A stretch of DNA of 11,603 nucleotides from an uncultured bacterium (lineage in GTDB: Bacteria; Bacteroidota; Bacteroidia; Bacteroidales; JACABE01): NCBI GenBank assembly GCA_903911455.1, contig CAIWDQ010000087.1, positions 1-11,603 on the forward strand, read 5' to 3'. The position numbers and the translations under genes are program-made. The notes beneath the pieces were generated by a model that searched no databases, was not told the origin of the DNA, and saw nothing but the letters and a program-made list of their open reading frames with translations. This document shows positions 7,352-11,603 of this stretch, one piece after another; position 1 is the stretch's first letter, and every line of letters begins with the position of its first letter.

Positions 7352-7379
7352 AATTACGAATTACGAATTACGAATTACG
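7352..7379. repeat. Four tandem copies of the heptamer AATTACG
   Basis: AATTACG is repeated four times without error, starting 5 bases after the yifB stop codon, followed by a partial copy. The same heptamer occurs twice after nfu (1489-1502). It is a simple repeat I associate with intergenic DNA of Bacteroidota. No hairpin or T run accompanies it here. Confidence 0.93.
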
Positions 7380-7393
7380 AGATTTGATAGACC

Positions 7394-7405
7394 ATATCTA
7401 GATAT
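7394..7405. promoter_or_regulatory. 12-bp palindrome ATATCTAGATAT, possible operator
   Basis: A perfect 12-bp palindrome centred about 20 bases upstream of the TATCTTTG box. This is where a -33 element would be expected, and no TTG is present there. Its place suggests a regulator-binding site for the cytochrome gene, but AT-rich palindromes of this size can arise by chance. Confidence 0.3.
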
Positions 7406-7419
7406 TCTAAATTAATTAG

Positions 7420-7427
7420 TATCTTTG
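7420..7427 (+). promoter_or_regulatory. -7 box of the diheme cytochrome gene
   Basis: TATCTTTG matches the Bacteroidota -7 consensus TAnnTTTG and lies 30 bases upstream of the ATG at 7458. That predicts a leader of about 20-25 bases. The -33 element is poor, which would fit a promoter that needs an activator. Confidence 0.5.
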
Positions 7428-7457
7428 TGCTATTAAATCAAAATACAAATAACTGTA

Positions 7458-8432
7458 ATGAAAAACATCAAGAGAATAATATTATACGTCCTATTAGCTA
7501 TTATTGTATTAATAATAGGAATGCTAAGTTATGTAAAGTTTATGCTTCCTAACGTTGGCAAAGCTGAAAACATTAAAGTAGAACTTACTCCTGAACGTAT
7601 TGAGAGAGGTAAATATCTTGCTAACTGTGTATGTGTTTGCGTGGATTGTCATTCAACTAGAGACTGGTATAAATATGCGGGGCCTATTGTTGATGGTACA
7701 TTAGGAAAAGGTGGAGAAGAGTTTACTAAGAAGTACGGATTCCCCGGTGATTTTTATGCTCCTAATATCACTCCTTTTGCATTAAAAGACTGGACTGATG
7801 GCGAAATACTTCGCGCTATTTCTTGTGGTGTTGATAAAGAAGGCAAGGCATTATTCCCGGAGATGGCTTATCTTAATTATGGTAAAATGGATAAAGAAGA
7901 TATTTATTCCATCATAGCTTATCTGCGTACTATGAAGCCTGTTGAGAACAATGTTCCTGAATCTAAACCCGACTTTCCGATGAGTTTAATTATGCATATG
8001 ATACCTAAGAAAGCCTCTTTTACATCTATTCCTGATAAAAATGATAAGGTAGCTTATGGTAAATATATTTTTAATGCGGCTGCGTGTTATAGTTGTCATA
8101 CAAGGCAAGTTAAAGGAAAACCTGTTGCAGGTATGGACCTTGCCGGTGGTTTTGAATTCAAGATGGCATCGGGTGGTTCTTCTTATTCGGCTAATATTAC
8201 TCCCGACGGAGAAACTGGTATAGGTAGCTGGACTGAAGAAGTGTTTGTAAAACGTTTTAAAGCTTTTACTGATTCCATATACAAGCCAGCTGTTGTTAAT
8301 AAAGGTGATTTTAATACCATTATGCCTTGGAGTATGTATAGTAATATGAAAGAAGAAGACCTTCAGGCTCTTTATGCTTATCTTAGAACTGTTAAACCAG
8401 TTAAGAATAATGTTGTTAGGTTTAAACCTTAG
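7458..8432 (+). CDS. Membrane-anchored diheme c-type cytochrome
   Basis: A 324-residue protein with one uncleaved-looking N-terminal membrane helix (about 6-27) and a periplasmic part made of two cytochrome c domains. The first heme site is C61-V-D-C64-H65 and the second C210-Y-S-C213-H214. Likely distal ligands are Met136 (FPEMAYLNYGKM) and Met289 (IMPWSMYSNM). The two halves end in similar YSIIAYLRTMKPVENNV and YAYLRTVKPVKNNV segments, which shows internal duplication. Related cytochromes form electron-transfer subunits or small c-type partners of dehydrogenases and oxidases; no such partner is adjacent. The first site is unusual: Cys57, Cys59 and Cys61 precede Cys64, written as three near-identical Cys-Val codon pairs, where I recall HVTVC-like sequence in relatives. 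The gene has its own promoter-like box and ends near a long hairpin. Confidence 0.92.
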   Translation: MKNIKRIILYVLLAIIVLIIGMLSYVKFMLPNVGKAENIKVELTPERIERGKYLANCVCVCVDCHSTRDWYKYAGPIVDGTLGKGGEEFTKKYGFPGDFYAPNITPFALKDWTDGEILRAISCGVDKEGKALFPEMAYLNYGKMDKEDIYSIIAYLRTMKPVENNVPESKPDFPMSLIMHMIPKKASFTSIPDKNDKVAYGKYIFNAAACYSCHTRQVKGKPVAGMDLAGGFEFKMASGGSSYSANITPDGETGIGSWTEEVFVKRFKAFTDSIYKPAVVNKGDFNTIMPWSMYSNMKEEDLQALYAYLRTVKPVKNNVVRFKP

Positions 8433-8441
8433 TTAAATAAA

Positions 8442-8489
8442 TATACATTAGAGTTCCTTCATTTCTAAAAGGAGGAACTCTAATGTATA
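8442..8489. terminator. 17-bp perfect hairpin between convergent genes
   Basis: TATACATTAGAGTTCCT (8442-8458) pairs without mismatch with AGGAACTCTAATGTATA (8473-8489), and a T-G and a C-G pair extend it inward to about 19 bp around a 10-base loop. It begins 9 bases after the cytochrome stop and ends 9 bases before the stop of the opposing gene. This symmetric placing fits a shared bidirectional terminator, though the T tract on either side is weak. Confidence 0.8.
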
Positions 8490-8498
8490 ATATTATTC

Positions 8499-10556
8499 TT
8501 ATTTAAGAGTAAATGGATTTACTGAACCAATACCAAGATTTATATTGTCAAAAACTAACGACAAATCATAAATATTAACTACTCCATCAGAATTAATATC
8601 ATCTACCTGATAACCATTAGGAGAATTTGGATTATTAATGTTATCAAAAACATCAGATAAATCATAGATGTTGATAACTCCGTCTTTTATAATATCTCCA
8701 GACCAAATTAAACTACCTATGTAAACGCCGGTATTAGTGTAAGTATCCTGCATATTACCTGCAAATATTGCTGAAACAGGATGTGTATAAAAATTATAGT
8801 TAATATTCTGAGTTGAAAAGGTTATTGCATCACTCCAGGTTTCTAAACTATTTCTATGATTTATTACAATATAATTTGTCCCTGTTAAATTTGTTACGAG
8901 TGTAAAATCAGTGATTGAGCCATCATTATTTAAATTAAGTCCATGAAATTCATTTAAGATAGTATAATCTGGTGCAATTGAACTTCTAATTAAAACACTT
9001 AAAGTGTCAACTATCGGGCTTGCAAATTTAGGCGCAAAATCTCCAATATTATCATCATAATCCATTGCTTGACTCATTAAACCTGTGCTCTGATATAATG
9101 CCTGAAGCTTTGTATGCAGATGTATTATTTTTGGAGGTATGATTGTTAAATTAATTGTTAGATTACTATCGCAACCAGCAGCATTGGGTATAGTTTCATT
9201 TATTATCTGTGATGAAGTATATACATTACCAGCCGGTGAAGTATAATTTACATAGGAAGTAACGCTAAATGAATTTGCAGTATTAACACAAGCAGGTATT
9301 GTATATGTTATTAATAATGATGGCCAGCTATTTGTATTAGATGATTCTTTTGTTACAAATCGTTTTGCAGTTTGGCTAATAGTTTCATTGCCTTTTATGC
9401 ACCATCCAAAGTTAGAGCCTGGAGTATTAAGCCAACTTTGAACATCGGCAATCATTTGAGCTGATGTCCACTGATAAACTCCATTTCCACTAACCGAAGT
9501 TGATGCAGATATTGTTGAACTAAAATCACCACCTGGAGTTGTCCATAAAGAACCTGGATAAAATCTGTGTATCCATGTGGCATCATTTGTTTGAGATTGT
9601 GCTCCTCCCCCACTTGAAAAGGAGGCTCCTTCGCCCCAATCAGCTGATGCTTTATGCAATTCAACATTACTTGCTCCCGAAACTGATTGATCCATTGTTA
9701 ATGACAATGAAACACTTGTGATAACAGCTCCTGCTGGTACTGATGATGCTACATCAAACATTACTAAGCCTCTTCTCTTTAAATTTGAACTCGTTTTTCC
9801 TACAAAGAAATGATCTCCTGCTCCATTTGACAAACTTCCTGTAGTACTTTCAAATAAAGTATTATCTTTTAATGGATTTAAAATTACTGCATTCGGAATA
9901 TAGGTAACTACTAAGACAGGGATATCAGAAGTTGAACTTGATTCTTTACTTACAAATCGTTTTGTAGTTGGATAAGTTGATTCATCACCTACAAGACACC
10001 AACCAAAATTAGTACTTGTAGTATTAAGCCAATTCTGTGCATCGGCTACCATTTGTGGAGAACTCCATGTGTAAACTCCTGTGCTATTAACAGATGTTGA
10101 GGCAGATATTGTAGAACTAAAATCACCTCCGGGTGTTGTCCAATATGAACCTGGATAAAATGTATTTAACCATGTAGCATCGTTTTGTGTTGCAGATGCT
10201 CCACCTCCGCTTGAAAAAGAAGATCCTTCTCCCCAATCTGTAGACAATTTATAAAGTGAAACATTACTTGCTCCTGAAATAGATTTGTCCATTGTTAATG
10301 ATAAAGATACACTTGTTATAAGTGCGCCAGAAGGTATACTTGACGCAACGTTAAATTTAATTAATCCTCTTCTTGTTTTGTTTGAATTTGTTTTACCAAC
10401 ATAAAAGTGATCGCCGGCTCCATCTGATAAGCCACCATTAGCATCTTCAAATAAAGTATTGTCTTGAGAAGGGTTTATTGAAACTGTAGTTTGTGCTTTT
10501 ATCGAACTACTAATAAATAAAATAATAATTGTGATATATAATATAAATGTTTTCAT
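8499..10556 (-). CDS. Secreted DNRLRE/CBM96-like duplicated protein with dockerin-type end
   Basis: A 685-residue exported protein. Residues 1-21 are a signal peptide ending IKA before Gln22. Two tandem copies of about 199 residues follow (about 24-221 and 223-420), each starting DNTLFE with SxGAGDHF and VGKT, then RRGLxxF, DWGEGxSFSSGGGA and NFGWC. They resemble DNRLRE/CBM96-type extracellular domains, which are linked to polysaccharide binding and biofilm matrix. Residues 424-476 match a module I recall from Bacteroidota surface proteins (YTSPAGNVYTSS, PNAAGCDSNLTINLTI). Residues 477-615 are a beta-rich region with YIVINHRNSLETWS. The end (620-667) has two dockerin-type calcium loops: D621-D625-N629-D632, where the usual Asn at the third loop position is Ile623, and canonical D653-N655-D657-N661-D664. 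No standard T9SS tail is visible. Function is probably adhesive or carbohydrate-binding; the target is unknown. Confidence 0.82.
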   Translation of the reverse strand: MKTFILYITIIILFISSSIKAQTTVSINPSQDNTLFEDANGGLSDGAGDHFYVGKTNSNKTRRGLIKFNVASSIPSGALITSVSLSLTMDKSISGASNVSLYKLSTDWGEGSSFSSGGGASATQNDATWLNTFYPGSYWTTPGGDFSSTISASTSVNSTGVYTWSSPQMVADAQNWLNTTSTNFGWCLVGDESTYPTTKRFVSKESSSTSDIPVLVVTYIPNAVILNPLKDNTLFESTTGSLSNGAGDHFFVGKTSSNLKRRGLVMFDVASSVPAGAVITSVSLSLTMDQSVSGASNVELHKASADWGEGASFSSGGGAQSQTNDATWIHRFYPGSLWTTPGGDFSSTISASTSVSGNGVYQWTSAQMIADVQSWLNTPGSNFGWCIKGNETISQTAKRFVTKESSNTNSWPSLLITYTIPACVNTANSFSVTSYVNYTSPAGNVYTSSQIINETIPNAAGCDSNLTINLTIIPPKIIHLHTKLQALYQSTGLMSQAMDYDDNIGDFAPKFASPIVDTLSVLIRSSIAPDYTILNEFHGLNLNNDGSITDFTLVTNLTGTNYIVINHRNSLETWSDAITFSTQNINYNFYTHPVSAIFAGNMQDTYTNTGVYIGSLIWSGDIIKDGVINIYDLSDVFDNINNPNSPNGYQVDDINSDGVVNIYDLSLVFDNINLGIGSVNPFTLK

Positions 10557-10586
10557 TTTTTTAATATTTAATTTCCCTACTCGTAT

Positions 10587-10629
10587 GGCTTTTCGGAAAC
10601 GCCCCGTATATATTCGGTTTACGGTAACC
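10587..10629 (-). promoter_or_regulatory. Foldable, locally GC-rich leader upstream of the DNRLRE gene
   Basis: This stretch, 31-73 bases upstream of the gene start, is much richer in G and C than its surroundings. GGC and GCC bracket TTTTCGGAAAC at 10587-10603, and CCGTA (10604-10608) pairs with TACGG (10620-10624). A competing hairpin, GGTT with AACC, spans 10616-10629. It may be a structured 5' leader. I match it to no known riboswitch. Confidence 0.3.
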
Positions 10630-10860
10630 TGATAATTAATATCAAGAATCTAATATAAAGGTTTTATATATGAAATGTATTGAATTTTCGAATCAATAAT
10701 TATGTTATAAGTAATGAATTCAGTAATTAGAGTAACATCAATCCAATCATCAACAGATAATATTAATTGTGAACTAGTAAAGTTCTTACTTAAAAGGAAA
10801 GTGTTTTAAACTTGCGTAATTCTGAATCTTATAATATAATTCCTAAAGTATTAACGAAAG
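10630..10860. other. Intergenic region without a recognisable gene
   Basis: AT-rich spacer between the cupredoxin and DNRLRE genes; with the leader it makes 304 gene-free bases. It holds a small hairpin, TTAAC-GAAA-GTTAA (10851-10864), overlapping the cupredoxin stop. A 31-codon frame at 10714-10809 has no supporting signal. I see no TAnnTTTG box for the DNRLRE gene and no clear terminator for the cupredoxin gene. Confidence 0.6.
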
Positions 10861-11487
10861 TTAATTTATGATTACAATAGGTTTAATGTTATAATAATCG
10901 TCTGTTTTTATTGCAATATAATAGATACCATCCTGTAAATTACTTACATCAAGACTAATATTATTGGTCCCTGATTGAAAGGTTTGAGAAATTACTTTTT
11001 CGTTGATCATCTTACCTGAAGTATTAAATACATTAATGGATATATTTTTAGTTTCAGATAGATTAAATGTAAGATTTGCATTCTTACTTACAGGATTAGG
11101 GTAGATATTGAACCCGGATAAACTTGTATGTATAGTATTAATGCCGGCTGTTGTATTCACTATTATCTTACCCTTCATTCCCAGACTTACGTGTTGAGAA
11201 CAAACGAAGTAAATAGTTCCGGAAGCTGAAGCTGTAAAAGTATAATCAGAAGTCTTGGTTCCCCAGCCCCCTGTCATTGGTGTTGAGCCGCCTGCCATCC
11301 AAGTAGTATTATCTACCTGAACTAATGGGTGCATAGTACTTGCACTTATTGTGATATTATCGCCAACATTTACAGTAAGTGTTGCCGGTGAATATGAGAT
11401 GCCACTAATTGTAATTGAATAATTAGCAGCAAATAAACCTAATGAAACTACCAGGTTTAATATTAAGAAAGTAATTGTTCTTTTCAT
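10861..11487 (-). CDS. Secreted cupredoxin (plastocyanin-like) with T9SS sorting domain
   Basis: A 208-residue exported protein. Residues 1-20 are a signal peptide (MKRTITF, hydrophobic run, ending LFA). The cupredoxin domain (about 22-112) has a complete type 1 copper set: His53 in STMHPL, and Cys96, His99 and Met104 in FVCSQHVSLGMKGKI. This predicts a blue-copper electron carrier. Residues 126-208 form a type A T9SS C-terminal sorting domain, starting FNIYPNPVSKNANLTF and continuing with INVFNTSGKMI and LQDGIYYIAIK. The protein should therefore cross the outer membrane by type IX secretion and be released or attached to the surface. Blue-copper domains joined to this sorting signal are known in Bacteroidota, but the redox partner here is unknown. 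The diheme cytochrome lies about 2.4 kb away; a link is speculative. Confidence 0.92.
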   Translation of the reverse strand: MKRTITFLILNLVVSLGLFAANYSITISGISYSPATLTVNVGDNITISASTMHPLVQVDNTTWMAGGSTPMTGGWGTKTSDYTFTASASGTIYFVCSQHVSLGMKGKIIVNTTAGINTIHTSLSGFNIYPNPVSKNANLTFNLSETKNISINVFNTSGKMINEKVISQTFQSGTNNISLDVSNLQDGIYYIAIKTDDYYNIKPIVIIN

Positions 11488-11494
11488 TGTTGAG

Positions 11495-11526
11495 CATTTT
11501 AAAATTATTAATAAAAATTTAAAATG
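11495..11526 (-). other. 9-bp AT-rich inverted repeat in the cupredoxin leader
   Basis: CATTTTAAA (11495-11503) and TTTAAAATG (11518-11526) are perfect inverted repeats with a 14-base loop, 7 bases upstream of the cupredoxin start codon. The pairing is almost all A-T, so stability in RNA would be low. It could affect ribosome access or be chance. Confidence 0.3.
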
Positions 11527-11603
11527 GTCATACTCATTATTATAATTGAATAGTAATTGTAGGTACCAGATTAATTAAACATAAAAGGAAAAGATAAGTT
11601 CAA

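Noticed and set aside
9452..9721. Frames on both strands inside the DNRLRE gene (9452-9667 minus, 9539-9721 plus).
   Set aside because: They overlap a long gene with clear domains in another frame and have no start signals or recognisable features.
10714..10809. A 31-codon plus-strand frame starting MNSVIRVTSIQ.
   Set aside because: No promoter box, ribosome-binding sequence, conserved motif or terminator supports it in this AT-rich spacer.
11589..11596. TATCTTTT on the minus strand as a cupredoxin promoter box.
   Set aside because: It misses the final G of TAnnTTTG, lies about 100 bases from the start at the window edge, and has no -33 element in view.

Overview
The window looks like chromosomal DNA of a member of the Bacteroidota. 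The evidence is direct: base composition is strongly AT-rich, starts mostly lack a Shine-Dalgarno sequence, and TAnnTTTG promoter boxes precede two genes. There is also a GldB-family lipoprotein, a PorT-like outer-membrane barrel, an Mrp without the usual C-terminal CxxC, and a secreted protein with a type IX secretion (T9SS) sorting domain. Genus or species cannot be told from this stretch.

Layout. Positions 97-1485 hold a probable two-gene iron-sulfur unit, mrp followed by an 81-residue Nfu-type scaffold, closed by an intrinsic terminator at 1520-1551. Positions 1552-2251 have no convincing gene. They hold a 12-unit, 21-bp repeat array (1741-1992) rich in the palindrome CAGTTCGGAACTG, and a second, looser ~20-bp AT-rich tandem repeat (2155-2235). 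On the minus strand, a PorT-like barrel (3937-4629) is followed by nadE (2252-3889). On the plus strand, gldB (4794-5798) and a yifB/comM-type AAA+ ATPase (5808-7346) form a tight pair. A membrane-anchored diheme cytochrome c (7458-8432) has its own promoter-like box. It converges on a secreted, internally duplicated DNRLRE/CBM96-like protein with a dockerin-type end (8499-10556, minus), with a 17-bp perfect hairpin between them. Last is a secreted cupredoxin with a T9SS sorting domain (10861-11487, minus).

How the genes fit together. mrp and nfu both serve Fe-S cluster assembly or delivery. nadE near gldB matches a neighbourhood known from gliding Bacteroidota, but here they are divergent and separated by the barrel gene, and gldC does not follow gldB. 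The right third is an envelope and extracellular set: an inner-membrane-anchored cytochrome, a large calcium-binding-type adhesive or carbohydrate-binding protein, and a blue-copper protein. Nothing shows that these last three act in one pathway.

The most unusual material is non-genic: the palindromic 21-bp array, the AATTACG heptamer repeats placed just after two stop codons, a locally GC-rich foldable leader at 10587-10629, and a 12-bp palindrome where the -33 element of the cytochrome promoter would be. I see no defence system, CRISPR array, IS element, tRNA or rRNA. I do not claim a complete new system; the 21-bp array is the best candidate for something undescribed.
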